This document shows positions 23,723-32,696 of a stretch of DNA of 64,000 nucleotides, piece after piece. The translations under genes were made by a program, and so were the position numbers. The notes beneath the pieces are model-generated. The model was not told the origin of the DNA, ran no database searches, and worked only from the letters and a program-made list of their open reading frames with translations. This DNA comes from an uncultured Lachnospiraceae bacterium (lineage in GTDB: Bacteria > Bacillota > Clostridia > Lachnospirales > Lachnospiraceae). The stretch spans positions 179,697 through 243,696 of the forward strand of contig CAJUGD010000001.1 in assembly GCA_910586205.1 (NCBI GenBank), given 5' to 3'. Numbering within the stretch: the first letter of the stretch is position 1; each line of letters opens with the position of its first letter.

Positions 23723-24993
23723 AATATATTGTGATGTTAGGAGACGGAATGGCAGACTATCCGGTGGAGGCATTGGGCGGCAGGACTCCACTGGAGACGG
23801 CCAAGAAGCCAAACATTGACAGGCTGGCCCGATATGGGGAGCTGGGAATGGTAAAAACTGTGCCGAACGGCATGAAGCCGGGAAGTGATGTGGCGAATCT
23901 GGCAGCCATGGGATATGACCCGGAATGCTGCTATACAGGGCGCTCTCCCTTAGAGGCAGTCAGCATTGGAATAGACATGGCAGAGTCAGATGTGGCATTT
24001 CGCTGCAATCTTGTTACTCTGTCAGGGGAGGGAGATTATCAAGATAAAGTTATGGCAGATTACAGCGCCGGGGAGATCACAACAGCAGAAGCATCTGAGC
24101 TAATTCAGGCGATTGCCCAGGCATTTTCTACGGAGGAGATTGCCTTTTATCCGGGAATCAGCTATCGTCACTGCATGATCTGGCACGGTGGTCCGGTGGG
24201 ACTTGACCTTACTCCGCCTCACGATATTTCAGATAAGACAATCACAGAATATCTGCCGGGAAACAGAACCATTTTGGATCTGATGCGCCGCAGCTTTGAG
24301 GTGCTTGACAAACATCCGGTCAATGAAGCCCGTCGGGCAAAGGGACTTAATCCAGCCAATTCCATTTGGCTTTGGGGAGAAGGGACCCGTCCGGGAGTAA
24401 CCAGCTTTGAGAAGATGTACGGGGTAAAAGGCTCTGTGATCTCGGCAGTGGATCTGATCAAGGGAATCGGAATCTGTGCCGGTATGAAGGTAATTGAGGT
24501 GGAAGGCGCCACCGGAAATCTTGACACAAACTTTAAAGGAAAGGGCCAGGCAGCTTTAAAAACATTGCTGGAGGGTCAGGACTTGGTCTATATTCATGTG
24601 GAAGCGCCGGATGAATGCGGGCACCATGGAGATACAGAGGGAAAAGTTCAGGCTATTGAGCGGATTGACGAGGAGATTGTAGGGCCTTTGCTGGAAGGGC
24701 TTGAAACGGCAGGGGAGGAGTACTCTATCCTGGTGATGCCGGATCACCCAACACCTCTTTCTCTTAAAACTCACATTGCGGATCCGATTCCCTATCTTTT
24801 GTACAGAAGCACGGACAGACAAGCTTCCGGAATCAACAGCTATACGGAAGCTGCAGCAGCAGGGACCGGAAGATATGAGGAGCATGGCCACAGTCTGATG
24901 AGACGGCTTTTAGGGATGCCCGTTCGGGAATGCCCGAATGTTTCGGAAGCATGTGCAGGCAAGAAGGAAACAAGCGAGGCGGACTTTTTATGA
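23719..24993 (+). CDS. apgM: Cofactor-independent phosphoglycerate mutase, ApgM type
   Basis: A 424-residue member of the alkaline-phosphatase superfamily, archaeal-type (ApgM) mutase interconverting 2- and 3-phosphoglycerate, or acting as phosphonopyruvate decarboxylase-related enzyme. Seen are MLGDGMADYP (metal), GSDVANLAAMGYDP with the nucleophile Ser, ATGNLDTNFKGK, EAPDECGHHGD and MPDHPTPLSLKTH, which carry metal ligands. GAATCTAAGGAGG precedes the ATG. It overlaps both the kinase upstream and YitT downstream. Confidence 0.9.
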   Translation: MKYIVMLGDGMADYPVEALGGRTPLETAKKPNIDRLARYGELGMVKTVPNGMKPGSDVANLAAMGYDPECCYTGRSPLEAVSIGIDMAESDVAFRCNLVTLSGEGDYQDKVMADYSAGEITTAEASELIQAIAQAFSTEEIAFYPGISYRHCMIWHGGPVGLDLTPPHDISDKTITEYLPGNRTILDLMRRSFEVLDKHPVNEARRAKGLNPANSIWLWGEGTRPGVTSFEKMYGVKGSVISAVDLIKGIGICAGMKVIEVEGATGNLDTNFKGKGQAALKTLLEGQDLVYIHVEAPDECGHHGDTEGKVQAIERIDEEIVGPLLEGLETAGEEYSILVMPDHPTPLSLKTHIADPIPYLLYRSTDRQASGINSYTEAAAAGTGRYEEHGHSLMRRLLGMPVRECPNVSEACAGKKETSEADFL

Positions 24994-25862
24994 TAGAAAA
25001 GTATAAGCATAATATAGTGGTTCGGAGGGCAATCACAATCCTTGCAGTATTTTTGTCAGCCCTTCTGCAGACTTTTGTGATTCAGTCCTTTATCCGTCCG
25101 GCACAGCTTTTGTCCGGCGGATTTACGGGAGTGGCTATTTTAATTGATGATATTGCCTCCTTGTACGGGAAAAGCTTTTCCACCTCCCTGGGGATTCTGG
25201 TGCTGAACATTCCGGTGGCAGTACTGTGCAGCAGAAGCATTAGTATGCGGTTTACTTTTTATTCCATGATTCAGGTGTTTTTGGCCAGCTTGTTTTTAAA
25301 GATTTTTCATTTTCAGCCCTTGTTTGATGATTTGATGCTTAATGTGCTGTTCGGAGGCTTTTTATATGGGATCTCCATTGTTCTTGCGCTTCGGGGAAAT
25401 GCTTCTACCGGCGGTACAGATTTTATTGCTCTGTACGTATCCACCAAGACAGGGAAATCTATATGGGAGTATGTTTTTGCGGGAAATGTAATGATACTGT
25501 GTATCTTTGGATACATGTTCGGCTGGCTTTATGCAGGCTATTCGATTTTATTCCAGTTTGTTTCCACAAAGACTATCTCTGCGTTTCATCACCGCTATGA
25601 AAGGGTAACGCTGCAGATTACCACCACAAAGGCAGAGGAGGTTATTCGGGCGTATGTAACGAACTTTCGCCATGGGATCTCCTATGTGGAAGCAGTGGGA
25701 GGCTACAGCCATAAGAAAATGCACCTGCTTCACACGGTAGTGTCCTCCTATGAGGTGCCAGAGATTGTGGCGCTTATGCGTCAGCAGGATCCCCATATTA
25801 TTGTGAATATGATAAAAACCGAAAACTTTTATGGAGGTTTTTATCAGGCTCCCATTGACTGA
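24990..25862 (+). CDS. YitT family membrane protein
   Basis: A 290-residue integral membrane protein with five hydrophobic segments in the first about 200 residues (including LAVFLSALLQTFVIQSFI, GILVLNIPVAVLCS and MILCIFGYMFGWLYAGYS) and a C-terminal DUF2179-like cytoplasmic domain (RHGISYVEAVGGYSHKKMHLLHTV). The GSFTGVAIL-like block (SGGFTGVAIL) and GNASTGGTDFIA are typical of YitT. The ATG overlaps the apgM stop. Transported substrate is unknown. Confidence 0.9.
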   Translation: MIEKYKHNIVVRRAITILAVFLSALLQTFVIQSFIRPAQLLSGGFTGVAILIDDIASLYGKSFSTSLGILVLNIPVAVLCSRSISMRFTFYSMIQVFLASLFLKIFHFQPLFDDLMLNVLFGGFLYGISIVLALRGNASTGGTDFIALYVSTKTGKSIWEYVFAGNVMILCIFGYMFGWLYAGYSILFQFVSTKTISAFHHRYERVTLQITTTKAEEVIRAYVTNFRHGISYVEAVGGYSHKKMHLLHTVVSSYEVPEIVALMRQQDPHIIVNMIKTENFYGGFYQAPID

Positions 25863-25902
25863 GAGGAAAAAGCAGTCCGCTCAGAGCGGGAGTACAAAGT
25901 AC

Positions 25903-25926
25903 GGGGTCAAAAGACCTTTTGACTCC
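25903..25926 (+). other. Compact hairpin before murC
   Basis: GTCAAAAG (25906-25913) pairs with CTTTTGAC (25916-25923); three more pairs extend the base. No T-run follows. It lies 46 bp before murC and could be an mRNA processing or repeat element. Confidence 0.4.
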
Positions 25927-25971
25927 AACATCATATTATATTACAAAGTAGAAGAAAAGGACGAAGATATT

Positions 25972-27351
25972 ATGTATCAGATTGACTTTGAGACGCCTAT
26001 GGCCGTTCATTTTATCGGCATCGGCGGAATCAGCATGAGCGGGCTGGCAGAGATTCTCATAAAAGAGGGATTTTCAGTCAGCGGCTCAGACACAAGACCG
26101 ACTGGTTTGACAGAACATTTAGAGGGCTTAGGAGCCAGGATCTATTATGAGCAGAAAGCGGAAAATATTGGGGAAGATATCAAGCTGGCAGTATATACGG
26201 CGGCAGTCCATAAGGATAACCCGGAATATGCACAGGCAGTCCGGATGCAGATTCCCATTCTCAGCAGAGCCCAGCTTTTGGGTCAGATGATGAAGAATTA
26301 CAGCCATGCCCTTGCCATAGCAGGAACCCACGGAAAGACCACTACCACCTCCATGGTTACGGAAATTCTTTTGGCAGAAGGATTAGACCCTACGGTTTCT
26401 GTAGGAGGCATTCTGCATTCTATCGGCGGAAATATCCGTGTAGGCGGGAAGGAGCTGTTTGTGACGGAAGCCTGCGAGTATACCAACAGCTTCCTGTCCT
26501 TTTTCCCCACTATGGAAGTGATTCTGAATATTGAGGCAGATCATTTGGACTTTTTTAAGGATCTGGATGATATTCGAAGATCTTTCCGGGCATTTGCCCA
26601 AAGGCTTCCTAAAGACGGCCTTTTAATATTAGACGGGAATATTGACGCGCCGGAGGAAATTACAGAAGGAATAGAATGCCGGGTGGTGACGGTAGGCCAT
26701 CATGGTGACGGGGATTATGGGGCTGCTGAGGTGGCTTATGACGAGTTGGGGCGCCCTTCCTTTACCTTGATGAAAAAAGGAATCCCTTCCGGAAGAATTA
26801 GTCTTGGGGTTGTGGGAGATCACAACGTGTACAATGCCCTGGCCGCCATAGGGGCTGCAGAGGCTATGGGAGTTTCCATGGAAGGAATCCAACGGGGACT
26901 TAAAGATTTTGCAGGCACAGAGCGCCGGTTTGAGATAAAAGGCCAGATAGGCGGCGTGACAGTTATTGATGATTATGCCCATCATCCGCAGGAGATTGCG
27001 GCTACATTGACCGCGGCGGAGCGTTTTCCCCATAAAAAGCTGTGGTGTGTGTTCCAGCCCCACACCTATTCCAGAACAAAAGCCCTTTTAGATGATTTTG
27101 CAAGAGAGCTGGCAAAAGCGGACGAGGTGGTTCTCGCGCCGATCTACCCGGCCAGAGAGACGGACACATTGGGCGTAAGCTCAGAAGATATTGCAGAAAG
27201 GTTAAGGGAGGCCAATGCATCGGTAAACTGTTTTTCCACCTTTGATGAGATTGAAACATTTATTTTAAAAAATTGTTCCCCAGGTGATTTGTTGATAACT
27301 ATGGGTGCCGGAGATATTGTAAAGGTTGGGGAAAGGCTTCTTGGACATTAG
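25972..27351 (+). CDS. murC: UDP-N-acetylmuramate--L-alanine ligase
   Basis: A 459-residue Mur ligase adding the first amino acid of the peptidoglycan stem. Visible are the Rossmann-like HFIGIGGISMSGLAEIL, the ATP loop GTHGKTTTTSM, EACEYTNSF, the central-domain NIEADHLDFF and the C-terminal DDYAHHPQEI and FQPHTYSRT. Length is normal. The ATG at 25972 gives the family start; an in-frame ATG at 25831 lies inside yitT and is unlikely. Downstream lie the DnaA boxes at 27352. Confidence 0.96.
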   Translation: MYQIDFETPMAVHFIGIGGISMSGLAEILIKEGFSVSGSDTRPTGLTEHLEGLGARIYYEQKAENIGEDIKLAVYTAAVHKDNPEYAQAVRMQIPILSRAQLLGQMMKNYSHALAIAGTHGKTTTTSMVTEILLAEGLDPTVSVGGILHSIGGNIRVGGKELFVTEACEYTNSFLSFFPTMEVILNIEADHLDFFKDLDDIRRSFRAFAQRLPKDGLLILDGNIDAPEEITEGIECRVVTVGHHGDGDYGAAEVAYDELGRPSFTLMKKGIPSGRISLGVVGDHNVYNALAAIGAAEAMGVSMEGIQRGLKDFAGTERRFEIKGQIGGVTVIDDYAHHPQEIAATLTAAERFPHKKLWCVFQPHTYSRTKALLDDFARELAKADEVVLAPIYPARETDTLGVSSEDIAERLREANASVNCFSTFDEIETFILKNCSPGDLLITMGAGDIVKVGERLLGH

Positions 27352-27552
27352 TTATCCACATTATCCACATAGTTTTCCACTTTTTTGAGCTGGGGACGAT
27401 GTGGATTTTTTGATTTACATAACTAAGCATGTTTCTGAAGGCATATTTCCAGGATTTTCGCAAAAAACGACAGATTCGGACAGAATCCGCAGCAGTTATG
27501 TTGACATATTATCCACTTTATCCACATTATCCACAATCTGTTTGGTGGATAA
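27352..27552. promoter_or_regulatory. Cluster of seven DnaA boxes over dnaD promoter region
   Basis: Consensus TTATCCACA occurs at 27352-27360, 27361-27369, 27518-27526 and 27527-27535. One-mismatch boxes lie at 27373-27381 (TTTTCCACT), 27509-27517 (TTATCCACT) and 27544-27552 (complement TTATCCACC). A candidate promoter TTGACA (27501-27506) with CATTAT (27525-27530) lies within the second group; a second, extended -10 (TGATAAAAT) is at 27582-27590. The arrangement predicts DnaA control of the helicase-loading genes or a DnaA-titrating site. Confidence 0.8.
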
Positions 27553-27617
27553 ATGCACCTATTTCCTTTTGAAAAAGGATGTGATAAAATAGAAATCAAT
27601 GGAGAGGATGGGAAGTG

Positions 27618-28607
27618 ATGGATATGATTTGCAGTTTTCGGACAGAAGCAACTCTGGTGGCTAATGAGTTTATTGACCGCTATATGGCGGCTGCTAATGG
27701 GGAATATGTAAAGGTATACTTATATCTGCTGAGGCACCAGCAGGATACTGTAGATGTGGAAGGAATTGCAGATGCGCTGAACCACACGGAGGCAGATGTA
27801 AAACGGGCGCTTGCCTACTGGGAAAGGATGGGGGCGCTGAAGTATGACAGGCAGGATGAGCCGGCACAGGAAAAGCCTTTCTTTAAGGAGGAGCAGGCAG
27901 TTAAAGAGACGGATGCAGATCCGGCCAGTGAGAAGGGCAGCCAGGAGCGGATAGACCGGCTGGCTGAGGATGAAGATTTTACCCAGCTTCTTTATATTGC
28001 CCAGAAGTATATGAATAAGATCTTCACCTCAAGGGAATGTCAGGTGTTTGCCTACCTTTATGATGAACTTCACATGGCGGCAGAGCTGTTGGAATATCTG
28101 GTGGAGTATTGTGTCCAGAGCGGGCATACCAGTATCCGCTACATAGAAACCGTGGGGCTTGACTGGCATGAAAAGAGGCTGAGGACCATAGAAGATGCCA
28201 GGGCCTATTCCAGCAGCTTTACCAAATCTTCCTTTGCTGTCATGCGCTGTTTTGGACTGACAGACAGAAAGCCGGGAGACAGGGAAAAGCAGATGATTGA
28301 GAAGTGGTTTTCCAGCTATGGTTTTTCTCTGGAGGTGGTGTTAGAGGCGTGCAATCGGACTATGGCGGCCATTCATTCCCCCAGCTTCCGCTATGCGGAC
28401 AAGATTCTGGAAGAATGGAAAAAAGCAGGGGTGAGGACAGTACGGGATATTGAGCTGCTGGATGAAAAACGGCAGACAAGAAAAGATCGGCGTACTGTGA
28501 AAAAAGCGTCCAACCAGTTTCATAACTTTCAGCAAAGGGATACAGACTATGACGCCATGGTGCTAGATCAGGTCAAATCCTGGATTGGCACGGAACCGGT
28601 CCGTTAA
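27618..28607 (+). CDS. DnaD domain replication initiation protein
   Basis: A 329-residue primosomal protein. The N-terminal winged helix (about 1-75) is followed by an acidic linker and two DnaD C-terminal-type (DDBH2) domains. Each ends in the YxxxIxxxW motif: YIETVGLDW in the first and YADKILEEW in the second. The tandem DDBH2 layout is as in DnaB of Bacillus or phage replisome organisers. It acts with the DnaC/DnaI-like ATPase encoded next, loading the replicative helicase. The start is ATG 27618 (GTG 27615 is adjacent) with GGAGAGGATGGGAAG upstream. DnaA boxes cover its promoter region. Confidence 0.9.
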   Translation: MDMICSFRTEATLVANEFIDRYMAAANGEYVKVYLYLLRHQQDTVDVEGIADALNHTEADVKRALAYWERMGALKYDRQDEPAQEKPFFKEEQAVKETDADPASEKGSQERIDRLAEDEDFTQLLYIAQKYMNKIFTSRECQVFAYLYDELHMAAELLEYLVEYCVQSGHTSIRYIETVGLDWHEKRLRTIEDARAYSSSFTKSSFAVMRCFGLTDRKPGDREKQMIEKWFSSYGFSLEVVLEACNRTMAAIHSPSFRYADKILEEWKKAGVRTVRDIELLDEKRQTRKDRRTVKKASNQFHNFQQRDTDYDAMVLDQVKSWIGTEPVR

Positions 28608-28703
28608 AGCTGACATGTTCTCTCAAAATATCCCATGCCCGATTTTTGTGAGACTCTGAGTGTACTAGCATGAAAACGGGCAGGAGAATGTACAGGAGGA
28701 GAT

Positions 28704-29702
28704 ATGGCACTGACAAATTCTCAGTATAATGAGGTGATGAGGGATTATGAGGAGCAGCAGCGAAAGAACCGTTATGCTCAGCAGAGCCGTTGGGAGGAGG
28801 TCTATAGGCAGGTTCCTCAGATACGGGAGTTAGATGAGGAGATCCGCACACAGGGAGCTGCCTGTGCCAGACAGGCTCTTCAGGGAGATGAAAATGCCGG
28901 ATACCGGTTCCGGCAAAAGCTGCAGGATTTAAGAGAGCAAAAGCAGGTGCTTTTGGCAGCGGCAGGATATCCGCCGGATTATATGGAGATGCAGTACCGG
29001 TGTTCCAGGTGCCGGGATACAGGCTATGTCCAGGGCCGCAAATGTATGTGTTTTGAGCAGGCCAGAAGCAGGATCCTGTATGAACAGTCCAATATCCGGC
29101 AGGTGCTGATGCAGGAGAATTTTGACATGCTTTCTTATGCGTGGTATGATGATGAGAAAAACATCAAAGAATTAGGCATGACAGAGCTTGATTATATGCG
29201 CATGGTGGTCCGCAACTGTCAGGAATTTGCCCAGGGCTTTCCCGAAAAGGGAAAGAATATTTTGTTTACGGGCAGTACCGGGGTGGGGAAAACCTTTCTC
29301 ACCAACTGTATTGCCAAGGCCCTGATTGACCGGTATATTTCTGTTATTTATTTTACTTCTCAGGATATGTTTGAGCTTTTATCCAGATATAAGTTTGGCA
29401 GGGACAGTCAGGAGGAGGCTGAGGACGGCTACCGCCATATTTTAGATTGCGAGATGCTGATTTTAGATGACCTGGGTACAGAGGTTAACAATACTTTTGT
29501 ATCTTCTCAGCTTTTTTATTGCATCAACGAGCGGATCAACCGTCAGAAGGGCACGATCATTTCCACCAATCTGTCGATTGGAATGCTGCGGGACGCTTAT
29601 TCGGATCGGGTTGCATCCAGAATCATGAGCCACTATACGGCCGTTCCCTTGTATGGAGGGGATATCCGCATGAAAAAGAAAAACTTCAGGGGATTAACTT
29701 GA
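28704..29702 (+). CDS. DnaC/DnaI-like helicase loader ATPase
   Basis: A 332-residue AAA+ ATPase. The N-terminal part is helical and contains a zinc site CSRCRDTGYV...CMC (about 98-118), as in DnaI. The ATPase core follows with Walker A GSTGVGKT, Walker B MLILDDLGTE and sensor/arginine finger STNLSIGML...RVASRI. It should load the replicative DNA helicase together with the DnaD-domain protein upstream. ACAGGAGGAG precedes the ATG. The gap of 96 bp before it contains no evident promoter, so the two are likely co-transcribed. Confidence 0.92.
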   Translation: MALTNSQYNEVMRDYEEQQRKNRYAQQSRWEEVYRQVPQIRELDEEIRTQGAACARQALQGDENAGYRFRQKLQDLREQKQVLLAAAGYPPDYMEMQYRCSRCRDTGYVQGRKCMCFEQARSRILYEQSNIRQVLMQENFDMLSYAWYDDEKNIKELGMTELDYMRMVVRNCQEFAQGFPEKGKNILFTGSTGVGKTFLTNCIAKALIDRYISVIYFTSQDMFELLSRYKFGRDSQEEAEDGYRHILDCEMLILDDLGTEVNNTFVSSQLFYCINERINRQKGTIISTNLSIGMLRDAYSDRVASRIMSHYTAVPLYGGDIRMKKKNFRGLT

Positions 29703-29727
29703 CTTGCGTGAAGCATAATGATATAAA
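29699..29727 (+). promoter_or_regulatory. Promoter of prs
   Basis: TTGACT (29699-29704, containing the stop of the preceding gene), 17-bp spacer, TATAAA (29722-29727). It lies 69 bp before prs. Confidence 0.6.
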
Positions 29728-29796
29728 AGAATCGTTATGATATATATCGTATACCGAATAACCAGACTTCAATAATCACGAACATGGAGGAAAAAC

Positions 29797-30966
29797 ATGA
29801 TATACGAAGAAAAGACGATTGAGACGATTCCGGTAGGGCCGCTGGGACTGATTCCGTTGAAAAGCTGTGCCGAATTAGGAGCAAAGGTGAATGACTGGCT
29901 GGTAGCATGGAGAAAGGAGCGGGAGAGCGAACACAAATCCACCATCGCATTTTCCGGCTATCAGAGAGATTCTTATATTGTGGAGGCCAGAACTCCTCGT
30001 TTTGGATCCGGTGAAGGAAAGGGAACCATCGAGGAGTCGGTCCGGGGAGACGATCTGTATATCATGGTCGATGTTTGCAACTATAACCTGACCTATTCCC
30101 TCTGCGGCATGACTAACAGGATGTCCCCGGATGATCATTTCCAGGATTTAAAGAGGGTGATTGCCGCCGCGGCAGGCAAGGCCCGCCGGATCAATGTAAT
30201 TATGCCGTTTCTGTATGAGAGCCGTCAGCACCGCCGTTCCGGCAGAGAGTCTTTAGACTGTGCGCTGGCCCTGCAGGAGCTGACCAACATGGGTGTGGAG
30301 AATATTATTACTTTTGACGCCCATGATCCCAGGGTGCAGAATGCCATTCCCCTGAAAGGCTTTGAGACGGTTCAGCCTATTTATCAGTTTATCAAATATC
30401 TGCTGAAGGCAGAGACAGAGCTGGAGATTGACAGCAGCCACATGATGGTGATCAGCCCGGATGAGGGCGGTATGAGCCGGGCAGTCTATTTTGCCAATGT
30501 GCTGGGGCTGGATATGGGAATGTTTTATAAGCGTCGTGATTACACCCGCATTGTGGATGGCAGGAATCCTATTGTGGCTCATGAATTTTTGGGCTCCAGC
30601 GTAGAGGGCAAGGATGTGCTGATCATTGATGACATGATCTCGTCAGGCGAGAGTATGCTGGATGTGGCCAAGGAGCTGAAGCGGAGAAAAGCAAGAAAAG
30701 TGTTTGTCTGTGTTACTTTTGGGCTTTTTACCAATGGTTTAGTGAAGTTTGACGAGTACTATGCCAATGGGATCATTGATCGGATTCTGACCACTAACTT
30801 GGTGTACCAGAGTCCGGAGCTTTTATCCCGCCCTTATTATATCAATGTAGACATGAGCAAATATATTGCCTTGATTATTGATAATCTGAATCATGATGAT
30901 TCTTTGAGTGAATTGCTGGATCCGGCTAAGAGGATTCATAAGCTTGTGGACGCTTACCGGAAGTAG
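29797..30966 (+). CDS. prs: Ribose-phosphate pyrophosphokinase
   Basis: A 389-residue PRPP synthetase supplying purine, pyrimidine, histidine and tryptophan synthesis. The PRPP loop VLIIDDMISSGESMLDVA and the N-terminal half with MPFLYESRQHRRSGRESLD are clear. It is longer than the usual about 315 residues, with an N-terminal extension and inserts; this long form is seen in Lachnospiraceae. ATGGAGGAAAAAC precedes the ATG. The gene for signal peptidase I follows after 13 bp. Confidence 0.92.
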   Translation: MIYEEKTIETIPVGPLGLIPLKSCAELGAKVNDWLVAWRKERESEHKSTIAFSGYQRDSYIVEARTPRFGSGEGKGTIEESVRGDDLYIMVDVCNYNLTYSLCGMTNRMSPDDHFQDLKRVIAAAAGKARRINVIMPFLYESRQHRRSGRESLDCALALQELTNMGVENIITFDAHDPRVQNAIPLKGFETVQPIYQFIKYLLKAETELEIDSSHMMVISPDEGGMSRAVYFANVLGLDMGMFYKRRDYTRIVDGRNPIVAHEFLGSSVEGKDVLIIDDMISSGESMLDVAKELKRRKARKVFVCVTFGLFTNGLVKFDEYYANGIIDRILTTNLVYQSPELLSRPYYINVDMSKYIALIIDNLNHDDSLSELLDPAKRIHKLVDAYRK

Positions 30967-30979
30967 AGAGGAAAGCAGG

Positions 30980-31576
30980 ATGGGTGAAAATAAGGATTAT
31001 ACAGAATTGGGGGAGGATAGAGAACAGGAGGGGAAAGATCTCAATAAGAAAAAGGTCAACTGGAAGAAGGAGATATGGGAATGGGTAAAGATTATTGTAT
31101 CGGCAGCAGTGATTGCGCTGGTGCTGAATAATTTTATCATAGCCAACAGCAAGGTGCCCAGCGGCTCCATGGAGAATACCATTATGACCAATGACCGGGT
31201 GATTGGTTCCCGCCTTTCCTATCTGTTCGCAGACCCGGAGAGGGGGGATATTGTAATCTTTCATTATCCGGATAATGAGAAGGTTTATTTTGTAAAGCGG
31301 GTGATTGGTCTTCCGGGAGATACTGTGGATATTTACGGAGGTCATGTTTATCTGAACGGGTCCCAGGAACCTCTTATGGAAGAATATATCAGAGAACCTA
31401 TGGTGCCGGACATTCCCATGCATTTTGAAGTGCCGGAGGACTGTTATTTTATGCTGGGGGATAACCGGAATTATTCAAAGGATGCAAGATTTTGGACAAA
31501 TACCTATGTAAAGAAGGAGAAGATCATAGCAAAGGTGCTGTTCCGGTACTATCCAAAGATAGGGAAGATCCAATAG
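30980..31576 (+). CDS. lepB: Signal peptidase I
   Basis: A 198-residue type I signal peptidase that removes signal peptides from exported proteins at the outer face of the membrane. It has a charged cytoplasmic start, one membrane segment (about 36-54), the nucleophile in VPSGSMENT (Ser63), the catalytic lysine in YFVKRVIGLPGD, and the C-terminal GDNRNYSKDARFW. The ATG at 30980 follows GAGAGGAAAGCAGG. It is likely co-transcribed with prs. Confidence 0.94.
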   Translation: MGENKDYTELGEDREQEGKDLNKKKVNWKKEIWEWVKIIVSAAVIALVLNNFIIANSKVPSGSMENTIMTNDRVIGSRLSYLFADPERGDIVIFHYPDNEKVYFVKRVIGLPGDTVDIYGGHVYLNGSQEPLMEEYIREPMVPDIPMHFEVPEDCYFMLGDNRNYSKDARFWTNTYVKKEKIIAKVLFRYYPKIGKIQ

Positions 31577-31669
31577 CTGAAAGGCTGCAGCTTCCAGGGA
31601 AAAGCAAAGCGCTGTGAGAGATGGGATTGCCGTGTGGGGAAGGATTTACGGCAGAAAGGATAGCAGAGA

Positions 31670-32617
31670 ATGAAAAATACAACATTGGTAGTTATGGCGG
31701 CAGGACTGGGAAGCCGGTTTGGCGGCGGGATCAAGCAGTTAGAGCCAGTGGGGCCCAATGGGGAGATTATTATGGATTATTCGATTCATGATGCCCTGGA
31801 GGCTGGCTTTAATAAAGTCGTGTTTATTATCCGAAAAGATCTGGAGCAGGATTTTAAGCGGATTATCGGGAACAGAATTGAGCAGGTTGTTGAGGTTGCC
31901 TATGCTTATCAGGAGCTTCAGGATCTTCCTGAGGGATATCAGGTGCCGGAGGGCAGGAAAAAGCCCTGGGGAACCGGCCATGCAGTACTTTCCGTCAGAG
32001 GGATTGTGAAGGAGCCGTTTGTGGTTATCAATGCAGATGATTATTATGGAAAGGAAGCTTTCCGCAATATTCATCAATATATGGCAGAGATCATGGATAC
32101 AGAGTCCGGAGTCTATGACATGTGCATGGCAGGCTTTATCCTGTCCAATACCTTAAGCGAAAATGGCGCTGTCACAAGAGGAATCTGTAGGCTGGGGGAG
32201 GACGGGCTATTAAAGCAGGTGACAGAAACTTATGATATTGAACAGAAGGAGCATGGGATTGCGGCAAAGGATGAAAAGGGAAACCCTGTATCTGTCCATG
32301 CAGACCAGTATGTGTCCATGAATATGTGGGGAGCTCCTCCTGCTTTTCTGGAGGAACTAAAGAAAGGATTTCCGGCTTTTTTAGACAGCCAGGCAGGAAA
32401 CCTAAAGGCAGAATACCTTCTGCCCGGGGTGATTGATGAGCTGATTCAGGCAGGAAAGGCACGGGTTCAGGTGCTTAAGACGAATGACAGGTGGTTTGGC
32501 GTGACCTATCAGGAGGATAAGGCTTTAGTGGTGGCAGCAATCCGCAGTCTTGTGGAGCAGGGGGTATATAAAGACAACCTGTATGATGGAATGAGACGGT
32601 CAAAAGAACAGGATTGA
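31670..32617 (+). CDS. Nucleotidyltransferase (sugar-phosphate type)
   Basis: A 315-residue Rossmann-fold nucleotidyltransferase. The N-terminal VVMAAGLGSRFGGGIKQL is the nucleotide-binding signature; PWGTGHAVLSVR and VINADDYYGKEAF supply the base- and metal-binding blocks. It resembles UTP/GTP-hexose-1-phosphate transferases but lacks clear RmlA or GalU signatures, so the sugar is uncertain. It is separated by 93 bp from lepB and 79 bp from the GlgX-like gene. It could supply activated sugar to the envelope glycan cluster, but linkage is not tight. Confidence 0.82.
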   Translation: MKNTTLVVMAAGLGSRFGGGIKQLEPVGPNGEIIMDYSIHDALEAGFNKVVFIIRKDLEQDFKRIIGNRIEQVVEVAYAYQELQDLPEGYQVPEGRKKPWGTGHAVLSVRGIVKEPFVVINADDYYGKEAFRNIHQYMAEIMDTESGVYDMCMAGFILSNTLSENGAVTRGICRLGEDGLLKQVTETYDIEQKEHGIAAKDEKGNPVSVHADQYVSMNMWGAPPAFLEELKKGFPAFLDSQAGNLKAEYLLPGVIDELIQAGKARVQVLKTNDRWFGVTYQEDKALVVAAIRSLVEQGVYKDNLYDGMRRSKEQD

Positions 32618-32696
32618 GAACGATTATGAACCATTCAGGTTGTCTGAAAGGTTACGGCAAAAGATGATTGGCTGGGAGAAGAAAGGTGGCTGGAGC

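Noticed and set aside
27352..27552. DnaA-box cluster as the chromosomal origin oriC
   Set aside because: No dnaA, dnaN, rpmH or recF is adjacent, and no clear AT-rich unwinding region with DnaA-trio follows. The position before helicase-loading genes fits regulation or titration better.
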